From Algoriphagus sp. PAP.12 (GTDB lineage: Bacteria; Bacteroidota; Bacteroidia; Cytophagales; Cyclobacteriaceae), in the NCBI RefSeq assembly GCF_026652115.1, contig NZ_JAPPSQ010000002.1:186001-250000 (forward strand): a stretch of DNA of 64,000 bases. The letters run 5' to 3'. The position numbers and the translations under genes are program-made. Position 1 is the first letter of the stretch, and each line of letters begins with the position of its first letter. A model generated the notes under the pieces. It was not told the origin of the DNA, ran no database searches, and saw nothing but the letters and a program-made list of their open reading frames with translations. This document shows positions 17,379 through 25,623 of the stretch, piece by piece.

Positions 17379-18092
17379 TTAAGCGTAAAAATCAGAAAGT
17401 CGGGCTAATCCACGCTTGTCCTTAATGATGATTTTCTTTCCTTCAAATTCGATCAAATCATCTTTTTTGAATTCAGAAAGTAGGCGAATCACTGATTCAG
17501 TTGCAGTACCAACAATACCCGCAATCTCCTCTCTACTCAAAATCAAGTCAATTTTCTGGCTTTCTCCTCCTTCTACACCATAGCAACTAGCCAAATGAAG
17601 TAGTACATAAGCCAATCTTTCTCTAACACTTTTCTGTGTAGCGTCGGTCAATTTCTCTTCCATCACTCCTAACTCATGACTCAATTCTTTGGTTACTCTT
17701 TTAAAAAATTCAGAATTTGTCATCAATGTCTTTAAGAATGCCTCTTTTGGAATAAAACAAATTTTGGCATCCTCTACAATCATGGCAGAATTGGTATAAT
17801 TTTCTTCTCCCAACAATGCCGCATATCCCAAAAAGTCCCCCTTCTGAGCTAAATGGACAATTTGTTCTTTGCCATTAGAGGCAGTTTTATAGACTTTAAC
17901 CACACCTGAATTAATACAAAAAATACCCAATGGCTTGGTTCCTTCGTAATACAGGATTTGTCCTTTTCTATGCGAAATAAGATTCTTATGATCAGAAATA
18001 GTGCAGATCTGGGTGTCTGTCAATCCTGACATCATCGAAAATTTGCGACTAGCGCAAAGTTCGCATGGAGTATTATGTGGAGAACTGGACAT
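17379..18092 (-). CDS. Crp/Fnr-family transcriptional regulator
   Basis: The 237-residue protein has an N-terminal cyclic-nucleotide-type beta-roll (HRKGQILYYEGTKPLGIFCI, QIVHLAQKGDFLGYAALLG), a dimer helix, and a C-terminal winged helix-turn-helix (LSREEIAGIVGTATESVIRLLSEFKKDDLI). Cysteines occur at residues 10, 13 and 30, but the third N-terminal cysteine usual in FNR-type iron-sulfur sensors is not at its normal spacing, so an oxygen-sensing cluster is doubtful. It is the first gene of a twelve-gene run and may control it. The 69-base upstream gap shows no clean TAnnTTTG box. The signal it senses is unknown. Confidence 0.88.
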   Translation of the reverse strand: MSSSPHNTPCELCASRKFSMMSGLTDTQICTISDHKNLISHRKGQILYYEGTKPLGIFCINSGVVKVYKTASNGKEQIVHLAQKGDFLGYAALLGEENYTNSAMIVEDAKICFIPKEAFLKTLMTNSEFFKRVTKELSHELGVMEEKLTDATQKSVRERLAYVLLHLASCYGVEGGESQKIDLILSREEIAGIVGTATESVIRLLSEFKKDDLIEFEGKKIIIKDKRGLARLSDFYA

Positions 18093-18161
18093 GCTAAGTA
18101 GGTATGATTATTCGGTGATTGAAGATAAAAAATGACTGATTAATATCATAAAACATTGGAA

Positions 18162-18635
18162 TCAATTTGGTATTGGAGGGAAGCTTTTTATTTGTTCAAA
18201 CCTCTTTTCATCTAAAATCCATTGCAAACATAAATGGTTCATTCCATTCGATAATATTAAATATTCAGATTGAAGTTGACTATGATATAAACACGCTTGC
18301 TCCACCGTTTTTTGTGACAAAGGAATTTTTGGGGCTTTACATTCAATTAATAGATGAACCTCGCCGGATGTATTATAAACCAATAAATCGGTTCTTTTCT
18401 GCAACTGATTGTATTTCAATCCTTTTTCCAAGGAAAGAAGTCCCTTTGGATAATTTTGCTCTTTGATCAAAAATGAAATCCAATGCTGCCTTACCCATTC
18501 TTCTGGGGTTAAAACAAGATCTTTTTTTCGAAGAGAATCAAACACCCATAGTTTCCCTTCTTTCTGAGAAAGCCTGGGTTCAATATCAGGAAGATTAAGT
18601 TTGGGCAATTTTATTCCTTCTCCATGAGGTATCAT
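18162..18635 (-). CDS. HsdR_N-type restriction-nuclease-like protein
   Basis: The 157-residue protein is made almost wholly of the domain found at the N-terminus of type I restriction R subunits. VRQHWISFLIKEQNYP is its typical start, and RTDLLVYNTSGEVHLLIECKAP has the D...ExK nuclease-fold signature (Asp in RTDLLVY, Glu-Cys-Lys in IECKAP). It then reads YLILSNGMNHLCLQW. No helicase part and no hsdM or hsdS gene is near, so it is not part of a type I restriction system here. Stand-alone copies like this are common in Bacteroidota and uncharacterised. It lies between the Crp gene and a broken helix-hairpin-helix gene. Confidence 0.75.
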   Translation of the reverse strand: MIPHGEGIKLPKLNLPDIEPRLSQKEGKLWVFDSLRKKDLVLTPEEWVRQHWISFLIKEQNYPKGLLSLEKGLKYNQLQKRTDLLVYNTSGEVHLLIECKAPKIPLSQKTVEQACLYHSQLQSEYLILSNGMNHLCLQWILDEKRFEQIKSFPPIPN

Positions 18636-18670
18636 CCCTCAAATATCTAATGAATTTGAATAAATAAGGT

Positions 18671-19332
18671 CTAAAAATCGAGATATGGTGAAATTTTATT
18701 TATCCAATCTGGGGTAAATATTTTCACGTTCAATAAATCATCGGCATTTGTATACTTTCCATGCTGATTTCTATATGCGACAATAACTTTAGCTTCTCCA
18801 TAACCGATATAGGGATGTTTTGCAAGTTCACTCACATCCCATTCATTGATTTGTACTTTCTTCAATATCCCACTTTCAAAATCGAAATATTCCCAAATTC
18901 CCTTAGCAACTTCTTCTTTTAACCCATAAACATCCTGAAGCTGATTTTTGGAATGCATACCGCCTAAAGATACTTGATAATTCTGGACGCCATTGCTGGA
19001 CCTATACCAGGAACAATTTGAAGTGTAATAGAATCAGCTTCCGAAAAAGGAATCCTTTTCAAAGAACTTTGGTTAATGGGTGGAGCAGTATCTAAAGGTG
19101 CTTGAATCGGCATTGGAGATTTCACAAATTCAAATCCTACTTGATCCAGAGAATCTATTAACATTTGAATTTCACCACTTTGAGCTACCCGAGATTTCGC
19201 ATTGATCTTTTGAATCAACTGTGGAATCATAGCGAGAATTAAAAGGACAGGAATCAGTAGAACAAAACCTTTAGACTCCTAATTTGTAAAGCCCAGATAC
19301 TGTTTGAGTTGGTAAAAAAATCTACGGTACAT
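18671..19332 (-). pseudogene. Broken ComEA-type helix-hairpin-helix DNA-binding protein
   Basis: The frame starts at ATG 19332 (MYRRFFYQLKQYLGFTN) and meets a TAG as codon 18 (19279-19281). Past this stop the same frame continues as ESKGFVLLIPVLLIL, a membrane anchor, and on to IPFSEADSITLQIVPGIGP, a helix-hairpin-helix, ending in a TAG just after ASRIIKY near 18964. The continuation LGGMHSKNQLQDVYGL is in another frame and runs to 18671 with a second hairpin domain (HPYIGYGEAKVIVAYRN). In intact relatives I would expect a few residues between KY and LGG, so a short deletion of about 7 bases fits. The two lesions make this a pseudogene unless they are sequencing errors. Intact members bind DNA at the membrane, as in competence protein ComEA. 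Confidence 0.75.
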
Positions 19333-19486
19333 AAGCAAAAGCTAATAGATAAAATCAATAACTGATAATTTAAGAATATTGGACTTGAATAACAATTTTC
19401 AAGACCTTTGTAAAAACAGTTATTTAGACATATTCTAAATTCATATTAAGCTTATATAAAAACAGGCATTAGAGTACATTGTCTGT

Positions 19487-19494
19487 TAAATTTG
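19487..19494 (+). promoter_or_regulatory. Candidate -7 box for hemA
   Basis: TAAATTTG matches the Bacteroidota consensus TAnnTTTG and would start transcription about 15 bases before the hemA ATG at 19513. This also argues against the upstream TTG at 19492 as the start, since it lies inside the box. No good TTG at the -33 position is visible. Confidence 0.4.
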
Positions 19495-19512
19495 CGTTGC
19501 AAGACTAAATCT

Positions 19513-20781
19513 ATGCAGAATAAGTTTAGAGCCTTAAGTTTATCCCACAAGACTGCTCCCGTTCAAATCCGGGAATTGATTGCGCTAGATGATCAATCAA
19601 TTCATAGCATCCTATTGAAGCTAAAAGAGTTTTTTAGCCTTCAAGATGCACTCATTCTATCTACCTGTAATAGAACTGAGGTGTACTATAGTCATGAATT
19701 GGAACTGAGTACTGAAATCATCAAATTGATCGGATTGGAAAAGGGAATGATGGATGTAGTGAACTACATTGATTATTTTGAGATTTTCAGTGAAGATCAT
19801 TCTGCCATTAACCATCTTTTCAGAGTATCCATGGGATTGGAAGCTCAAGTGGTTGGAGATATCCAAATTTCAAATCAGGTAAAAAGAGCTTATCAAGCTT
19901 CTGCTGATTTGGACATGGCTGGTCCATTTTTGCATCGACTGATGCACACGGTCTTCTTCACCAATAAAAGAATCGTTCAAGAAACTGCATTTAGGGATGG
20001 AGCCGCTTCATTATCGTATGCATCTATTGAATTAATAGAAAGTTTGACCTCAAACACCTATCAACCAAGAATTCTGTTGATTGGCGTAGGAGAAATAGGT
20101 GAAGATGTAGCCAAAAACATGGTCTATCTTCCTGAGGCGAAAGTCAAAATTACCAATAGAACACAATCTAAGGCTGAAGCAATCGCAGCAGAGCTTGGAT
20201 TTGAGGTAGTTCCTTTTGAAAATTGTTTCGAAGCTATGCAGGAAGCTGATGTGATTGTCAGTTCCATTCATAGATCTGAGCCATTTATTACCAAGAAAAT
20301 GGTTAGTCAATTTGAGATCCAATCCTACAAGCTATTAGTTGATCTTTCTGTACCAAGATCCATTGAAACCACTGTTGAGGATGTTCCAGGAGTGATTCTC
20401 TACAATGTGGACAATATTAAGAGCAAAGCTTCTGAAGCATTGGAAAAAAGATTGGCTTCAGTTCCTCAAGTAGAAACTATCATTGAAGAAACCATACATG
20501 AATTTTCCAGCTGGAAAAAAGAAATGATGGTCTCTCCTACTATCAATAAGCTAAAGCAATCCTTAGAGCAAATCCGTCAGGAGGAGTTGGCTAGATTCTT
20601 AAAGAATTCAACAGCTGAAGAATTTGCTGTGGTAGACAAAATCACCAAAAGCATGATGCAAAAGGTATTGAAAGTACCGGTTGTTCAACTTAAAGCTGCT
20701 TGCAAAAGAGATGAAGCCGAGGAAATGATAGAGTTTATCTCGGATCTTTTTGACTTAGATAGGGTTCAAGAAGAAAAATAA
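19513..20781 (+). CDS. hemA: Glutamyl-tRNA reductase
   Basis: The 422-residue enzyme reduces glutamyl-tRNA(Glu) to glutamate-1-semialdehyde with NADPH, the first step of the C5 route to haem. The family features are present: LSLSHKTAPVQIRE at the start, STCNRTEVYY with the catalytic Cys52, the GLEAQVVGD segment, the NADPH domain with LLIGVGEIGEDVA, KITNRTQSKAEAIA and LVDLSVPRS, and a C-terminal helical dimer domain. I chose the ATG at 19513, which gives the normal MQNKFRALSL start. The partner enzyme HemL is encoded 26 kb away at 45727-47019. The gene stands alone, with a terminator directly after it. Confidence 0.96.
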   Translation: MQNKFRALSLSHKTAPVQIRELIALDDQSIHSILLKLKEFFSLQDALILSTCNRTEVYYSHELELSTEIIKLIGLEKGMMDVVNYIDYFEIFSEDHSAINHLFRVSMGLEAQVVGDIQISNQVKRAYQASADLDMAGPFLHRLMHTVFFTNKRIVQETAFRDGAASLSYASIELIESLTSNTYQPRILLIGVGEIGEDVAKNMVYLPEAKVKITNRTQSKAEAIAAELGFEVVPFENCFEAMQEADVIVSSIHRSEPFITKKMVSQFEIQSYKLLVDLSVPRSIETTVEDVPGVILYNVDNIKSKASEALEKRLASVPQVETIIEETIHEFSSWKKEMMVSPTINKLKQSLEQIRQEELARFLKNSTAEEFAVVDKITKSMMQKVLKVPVVQLKAACKRDEAEEMIEFISDLFDLDRVQEEK

Positions 20782-20801
20782 GGGCAAATCAAAACATTTT
20801 T

Positions 20802-20837
20802 AATGCCCAAAAGGGGAATTCCTCTTTTGGGCATTTT
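20802..20837 (+). terminator. Rho-independent terminator after hemA
   Basis: AATGCCCAAAAGGGG pairs with CCTCTTTTGGGCATT (one G-T type mismatch), giving a long stem followed by TTTT. It starts 20 bases after the hemA stop codon. Confidence 0.8.
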
Positions 20838-20863
20838 ATATTCGGGCTTTAATAAGATTATCG

Positions 20864-22420
20864 ATGTTTCGAAAAAGCCCATTATTAGTACTGTTCTTTA
20901 CTATTTCTTCCCTTCTCCAAGCCCAAACCTATGAGGTCTATGATTATGACATGAATCTCAAAACTCGGTTGGTTTATAAATCAATCGCACTTTTGAGTGA
21001 GTCTGTCAAGATTGGAAGTAATGAAGAAGGATTATTTCTCCTTTCCAATGATTTTAAGCCTGCTGTTAATTTAGAAGGCGATGAGATTTATCAATTTTTA
21101 GAGCCATGGATATTAATAAAAGGTCCGAACGGAATCGGAGCTTTTCACGAATACGGGCAAAAGGTTTTAGATCTTGAGTATGATGAGATTGAAACCTATT
21201 TCAATTTTCTTTTGGCAAGAAAAGACAATGAATATTGGTTATACAAAAGAGGAAAAGGTACCACAACTTACCTCGGAGAATTGGAATCAGCTGAGATCAC
21301 GAATGTCGGTCAAATCATAGCTAAGCGAAACAACGAATATTTTCTTCCTTTGGGAGAAAACCCTGACGAAACTTTCGAATATCTGGAAGGAAATGAAGGA
21401 GAATACATTTTGGTTAAAACGCCAACAGGTTTTGGCTTAATCAATATGGAAGGAAAGATCGTACTGGATCCTGTCATTTCAGAACTCGAACATAATCGAG
21501 GTAATTTTTATTATGGGTTTGATCAAGACCAGTATCTATTGATCGAAGGAGATCCTATTAGGGCCAATATCCGCTATAACTCATTTCATAAAATCACTTT
21601 TGAAAATGACTTGATGCTGGAATACATCCATGGCAAACTCAGAAGAGTCATGGAGGAGGACGGAATTTTATTGGATGCTGTAGGAATGACAGAAGTCAAT
21701 CTTATGGAGAGAGATCTATATCAGATAAAATTCAGAGATGGCAAACTGGGACTTTTAGGTAAAAAGGGATGGATTGTCCAACCAACGGATAGTTTGGAGT
21801 GGATCAACAATGGAAATGAAGGCTATTTCGCAGCAAAGAAAAATGGAGCTTTCGGCTATGTGAATAAAGACGGAAGTTGGCTAATTACTCCCTCTTTCCA
21901 GGAGGCAGGACCTTTTTCTGAAAACTTCGCAAGCATCAAATCAGGTCTTTATTCTGGACTCATTAATTCCAATGGCCAAATGGTATTGAGTCCAGAATGG
22001 GATGAAATCAAAGCATTTCAAAACGGTTGGGGAGTTGGAAAGAAAGACAATAAACTTTTCCTCATCAATGCTTCAGGGGAAATCAAAAACCCAGAAGGAT
22101 ACACTAAGGTATGCAGAACAGAATCTGGTCAATTTCTGGTGGAATCCAATGAAAAAGTCGGACTCTTAAGTTCTAATGGTGACATCATCCTCAATCCTGA
22201 ATATGACTTCTTAAAACATGAAAGAAGCAATTGGGTGTTGGCCATCAAAGACAGCAAGAGCGGTTTGATTCAGGAAGATGGAGAGGTTATCATTCCCTTT
22301 GATTACGAAGAAATCATTGTAGATAATCAAAACCGTCAAATCTTAGTAAAAAGCAATTATGAACCTGTTTTGGTCATCGAACCAGAACCAGAAGGAAAGA
22401 AAAAGAAAAGGGGCCAATAA
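20864..22420 (+). CDS. Secreted WG-repeat protein
   Basis: The 518-residue protein has a signal peptide (MFRKSPLLVLFFTISSLLQAQ). The rest is a series of about 25-45-residue beta repeats of the WG type: GFGLINMEGKIVLDPVISELE, FGYVNKDGSWLITPSF, YSGLINSNGQMVLSPEW, VGLLSSNGDIILNPEYDF and SGLIQEDGEVIIPFDYEE. Such repeats form beta-propeller-like or elongated surfaces and are common in secreted or surface proteins of Bacteroidota. No catalytic motif is visible and function is unknown. The last codons lie inside a terminator hairpin. It is not in an operon with hemA, because a terminator separates them. Confidence 0.85.
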   Translation: MFRKSPLLVLFFTISSLLQAQTYEVYDYDMNLKTRLVYKSIALLSESVKIGSNEEGLFLLSNDFKPAVNLEGDEIYQFLEPWILIKGPNGIGAFHEYGQKVLDLEYDEIETYFNFLLARKDNEYWLYKRGKGTTTYLGELESAEITNVGQIIAKRNNEYFLPLGENPDETFEYLEGNEGEYILVKTPTGFGLINMEGKIVLDPVISELEHNRGNFYYGFDQDQYLLIEGDPIRANIRYNSFHKITFENDLMLEYIHGKLRRVMEEDGILLDAVGMTEVNLMERDLYQIKFRDGKLGLLGKKGWIVQPTDSLEWINNGNEGYFAAKKNGAFGYVNKDGSWLITPSFQEAGPFSENFASIKSGLYSGLINSNGQMVLSPEWDEIKAFQNGWGVGKKDNKLFLINASGEIKNPEGYTKVCRTESGQFLVESNEKVGLLSSNGDIILNPEYDFLKHERSNWVLAIKDSKSGLIQEDGEVIIPFDYEEIIVDNQNRQILVKSNYEPVLVIEPEPEGKKKKRGQ

Positions 22421-22437
22421 TGATGTGCCCCTTTTTT
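22406..22437. terminator. Bidirectional terminator overlapping the WG-repeat gene end
   Basis: AAAAGGGGC (22406-22414) pairs with GCCCCTTTT (22427-22435) and a T run follows. The 5' arm lies in the last codons of the WG-repeat gene, and the stop codon is in the loop. On the minus strand it can end floA, whose stop lies 23 bases away. Confidence 0.75.
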
Positions 22438-22459
22438 ATTTTTCCAACTATGTCGCCTT

Positions 22460-23464
22460 TTACTTCTTATCACTTTTTCCTTTGGAATCACTATCAGAAT
22501 CAGATTTAGCGATAGAATCCCTCATGGATGTATCAGATTTAATGTTTTCCATTCTATAATAATCCATCACCCCTAATTGACCAGATCGGAAAGCTTCTGC
22601 TAGTGCTTTAGGAACTTCTGCTTCTGCTTCTACTACTTTCGCACGCATTTCCACATTCTTCGCTTTCATTTCCTGCTCCAAAGCAACCGCCATTGCTCTT
22701 CTTTCCTCAGCTTTTGCTTCAGCTACCTTCAAATCAGCTGATGCCTGATCAATTTGTAACTTCGCACCGATGTTGGTTCCGACATCAATATCAGCAATAT
22801 CAATAGAAAGGATTTCGAAAGCTGTACCAGCATCCAAACCTCTTTGCAACACCAGTTTAGATATTTTATCAGGGTTTTCTAAAACGCTTTTATGTGTATC
22901 TGCTGAACCGATTGAAGTCACAATCCCTTCCCCTACTCTAGCCAAAATAGTATCTTCTCCGGCACCACCTACCAATTGGGCAATGTTTGCTCTAACCGTT
23001 ACTCTTGCTTTTGCTACCAACTGAATCCCATCTGCAGCAACTGCCGCAACACTTGGAGTATTGATTACTTTTGGATTTACAGAAATCTGAACTGCCTCAA
23101 ACACATCTCTTCCTGCCAAATCAATTGCTGTGGCTTGTTTAAAGGACAAACTAATATTGGCTTTATCGGCAGAAATCAAAGCTCGAATAACATTGGGAAC
23201 GTTACCACCTGCCAAGTAGTGAGTTTCCAATTCATTGGTCGTCAAGTTCAAACCTGCCTTCGTAGCAGTGATCATGGAATTAACAATTACACTAGGAGGA
23301 ACTTTCCTTATTCTCATCCCTATTAATTCACCTATTCCAACACGAACATTGGCAAATTGAGCGGTGATCCAGAGATTAACTGGAACAAAATAAAGGAAGA
23401 TGAAAAGTAATACGATTCCTGCAAACGCAGCAACCAGAATGAACATTGAGCTAGATGGGTCCAT
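22460..23464 (-). CDS. floA: Flotillin-like protein FloA
   Basis: The 334-residue protein is a member of the SPFH/band-7 superfamily of the YqfA/FloA type. It has an N-terminal membrane segment ([22 protein letters not shown]), then [31 protein letters not shown], a region highly conserved in FloA, the SPFH core, and an Ala/Glu-rich coiled coil ([20 protein letters not shown]) used for oligomerisation. FloA organises membrane microdomains and affects membrane fluidity. The C-terminal tail is Ser/Asp/Lys-rich and low in complexity. The gene follows an NfeD gene by only five bases, the usual partner for FloA. Confidence 0.93.
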   Translation of the reverse strand: MDPSSSMFILVAAFAGIVLLFIFLYFVPVNLWITAQFANVRVGIGELIGMRIRKVPPSVIVNSMITATKAGLNLTTNELETHYLAGGNVPNVIRALISADKANISLSFKQATAIDLAGRDVFEAVQISVNPKVINTPSVAAVAADGIQLVAKARVTVRANIAQLVGGAGEDTILARVGEGIVTSIGSADTHKSVLENPDKISKLVLQRGLDAGTAFEILSIDIADIDVGTNIGAKLQIDQASADLKVAEAKAEERRAMAVALEQEMKAKNVEMRAKVVEAEAEVPKALAEAFRSGQLGVMDYYRMENIKSDTSMRDSIAKSDSDSDSKGKSDKK

Positions 23465-23469
23465 AAAAC

Positions 23470-23928
23470 TTATTTAACTAAAATTTGATTATTTTCTACT
23501 TTGGTTATAGTGATATCCGAATCTACTGAAATAAAACCAGACTCTGATTTGACTTCATAAATTGATTCTCCAAAAGATGCCTTTCCTATTGGTTTAATAT
23601 CTGAAATTGCCTTACCGAGCATTCCAGCTTCAAGACCTGCTGTTCTTCCATCAAAAGTCCCTCCCTGAAGTGAAGATTTTAAAGATAGCTTTTGCCAAAC
23701 TCCAGATTGAAAACTATAAACAACTGCAGCAACATTTAAGACTGCCGCAATGGCTGTAATCCACCAGGCAACATTAGTAGGGAAAGTCAAAAAAGCATAA
23801 GCCACACCGGCAAGGCTAATTACCAATCCTAAAACACCCACAATAGTGGTTCCGGGAATAAATAAGGTCTCTGCCATTAAAAGAACCAGACCGATCACCA
23901 GTAAGCTTGCTAATATTAGAATCGTCAT
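23470..23928 (-). CDS. NfeD-family membrane protein, partner of FloA
   Basis: The 152-residue protein is the short NfeD type without the protease domain: three or four N-terminal membrane helices ([64 protein letters not shown]), followed by an OB-fold domain with [23 protein letters not shown] and a [18 protein letters not shown] end, as is normal for NfeD. It assists flotillin assembly in membrane microdomains. It is the first gene of a two-gene operon with floA. Confidence 0.9.
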   Translation of the reverse strand: MTILILASLLVIGLVLLMAETLFIPGTTIVGVLGLVISLAGVAYAFLTFPTNVAWWITAIAAVLNVAAVVYSFQSGVWQKLSLKSSLQGGTFDGRTAGLEAGMLGKAISDIKPIGKASFGESIYEVKSESGFISVDSDITITKVENNQILVK

Positions 23929-23984
23929 TTGGGTTTGTGTTTAGATTCCTAAAATACGAGAAACCTAGGAACCATGGATAATAG

Positions 23985-24014
23985 AAATAAAAAAACCCTG
24001 ATTTCTCAGGGTTT
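23985..24014 (-). terminator. Rho-independent terminator after proS
   Basis: Read on the minus strand, AAACCCTGA pairs with TCAGGGTTT (24006-24014 with 23993-24001) over a 4-base loop, with a T-rich run following. It starts six bases after the proS stop. Confidence 0.8.
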
Positions 24015-24019
24015 AAATT

Positions 24020-25501
24020 TTAATATGCTTTTGCAAAATATACTCGGCCTTTGGAAGCTTTGCCTGTCAAAATACAAGTTCCGTCTTCTTCTTTTTGATC
24101 CAAAGGAATACAACGGATAGTAGCCTTGGTCAATTCTTTGATTTTATCTTCTGTCTCTGAAGTTCCATCCCAGTGCGCTGAAACAAACCCACCTTTATTT
24201 TCTAGAACATTCTGGAACTCTTCCCAAGTGTTTACCTCGGTAGTTTTTTCAGTTCTGAAGTTTAATGCTTTGTCATAAATTCCTTGTTGAATTTCATCCA
24301 GTAATCTTGGAATCATTACTTCAATTGGCTCGGAAGCAAGGTCAAAGCTTGATTTGGTCAAGTTGTCTCTTCTAGCCAATTCAATTGTTCCATTTTCCAA
24401 ATCTCTAGGACCTATAGCAATTCTCAATGGAACTCCTTTCAATTCATATTCGGCAAATTTCCAACCTGGCTTATGAGTATCTCTATCATCAAATTTGACA
24501 GAAACACCAACTTTTCTAAGAGCCGCCATCATTTCATGAGCTTTCTCAGAAATAGCATTCAATTGCTCTTCACCTTTATATATAGGGACAATCACTACTT
24601 GAATTGGAGCCAATTTTGGAGGAAGGACCAAACCATTATCATCAGAATGTGCCATGATCAATGCTCCCATCAATCGTGTACTCACACCCCAAGAAGTACC
24701 CCACACGTGGTCCAAACCACCTTCTTTGGTTGCAAACTTTACATCAAAAGCCTTTGCAAAATTTTGTCCCAAGAAGTGAGAAGTTCCAGCCTGCAGAGCT
24801 TTCCCATCTTGCATCATAGCCTCAATACAAAATGTTTCATCAGCCCCAGCGAAACGTTCGTTTTCAGTTTTTCTTCCTTTCACAACAGGTACTGCCATGA
24901 ATTCCTCTGCAAACTGCGCATAGACATTCATCATCTGAACCGTTTCAGCCATTGCTTCTTCTTTGGAAGCATGGGCCGTATGTCCTTCTTGCCATAGAAA
25001 TTCGGCAGTACGAAGGAAAAGTCGGGTTCTCATTTCCCATCTTACCACATTCGCCCACTGGTTTACCAGCAAAGGCAAATCTCTATAAGACTGAATCCAA
25101 TTTTTATAGGTACTCCAGATAACCGTTTCAGAAGTAGGACGAACAATCAGTTCTTCTTCCAATTTTGCTTCTGGGTCAACAATCACTCCTGAACCATCTT
25201 CGGCATTTTTCAACCTGTAGTGTGTTACTACCGCACATTCTTTCGCAAAGCCTTCTACATGAGAGGCCTCCTTACTGAGATAGGACTTGGGGATGAATAG
25301 CGGAAAATATGCATTCGTATGACCAGTTTCTTTGAACATTCGGTCAAGTTCAGCCTGCATTTTTTCCCAAATGGAATAACCGTAAGGTTTGATTACCATA
25401 CAGCCTCTGACTGCAGAGTTTTCTGCCAAATCAGCTTTTTTTACCAACTCATTGTACCAAAGAGAGTAATCCTCACTTCGCTTAGGTAGTCCTTTACTCA
25501 T
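24020..25501 (-). CDS. proS: Proline--tRNA ligase
   Basis: The 493-residue class II synthetase joins proline to tRNA(Pro). It is the short archaeal/eukaryotic-like type without an editing insert, as is usual in Bacteroidota. Visible features are [18 protein letters not shown] (motif 1 area), the motif 2 region [19 protein letters not shown] followed by [21 protein letters not shown], the anticodon-binding domain ([12 protein letters not shown]), and the C-terminal extension ending GRVYFAKAY. The start is the ATG at 25501. It stands alone, with its own terminator. Confidence 0.96.
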   Translation of the reverse strand: MSKGLPKRSEDYSLWYNELVKKADLAENSAVRGCMVIKPYGYSIWEKMQAELDRMFKETGHTNAYFPLFIPKSYLSKEASHVEGFAKECAVVTHYRLKNAEDGSGVIVDPEAKLEEELIVRPTSETVIWSTYKNWIQSYRDLPLLVNQWANVVRWEMRTRLFLRTAEFLWQEGHTAHASKEEAMAETVQMMNVYAQFAEEFMAVPVVKGRKTENERFAGADETFCIEAMMQDGKALQAGTSHFLGQNFAKAFDVKFATKEGGLDHVWGTSWGVSTRLMGALIMAHSDDNGLVLPPKLAPIQVVIVPIYKGEEQLNAISEKAHEMMAALRKVGVSVKFDDRDTHKPGWKFAEYELKGVPLRIAIGPRDLENGTIELARRDNLTKSSFDLASEPIEVMIPRLLDEIQQGIYDKALNFRTEKTTEVNTWEEFQNVLENKGGFVSAHWDGTSETEDKIKELTKATIRCIPLDQKEEDGTCILTGKASKGRVYFAKAY

Positions 25502-25552
25502 TCTATTTTGATTGAATATGAAATGTCTTTATTTTTACTAAATTAAGCGTGG

Positions 25553-25560
25553 CAAATATA
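25553..25560 (-). promoter_or_regulatory. Candidate -7 box for proS
   Basis: On the minus strand this reads TATATTTG, a match to TAnnTTTG, about 52 bases before the proS ATG. A matching -33 TTG at normal spacing is not seen. Confidence 0.35.
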
Positions 25561-25623
25561 AGGTAAAAATATAACCCTACACCCCGAACAACGTATAACT
25601 AAGTAACAACTCAAACTTCAACC

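Noticed and set aside
18162..18635. Type I restriction-modification system
   Set aside because: Only an HsdR_N-like domain is present; no helicase part and no hsdM or hsdS gene lies near it.
18930..18980. Programmed frameshifting in the helix-hairpin-helix gene
   Set aside because: No slippery heptamer is visible at the shift, and the same gene has a separate nonsense codon 300 bases upstream, so decay explains it better.
24473..24997. A 174-codon open frame on the plus strand inside proS
   Set aside because: It lies wholly opposite the conserved proS frame and its translation is Ser/Phe/His-rich with no family features, so it is a shadow frame.
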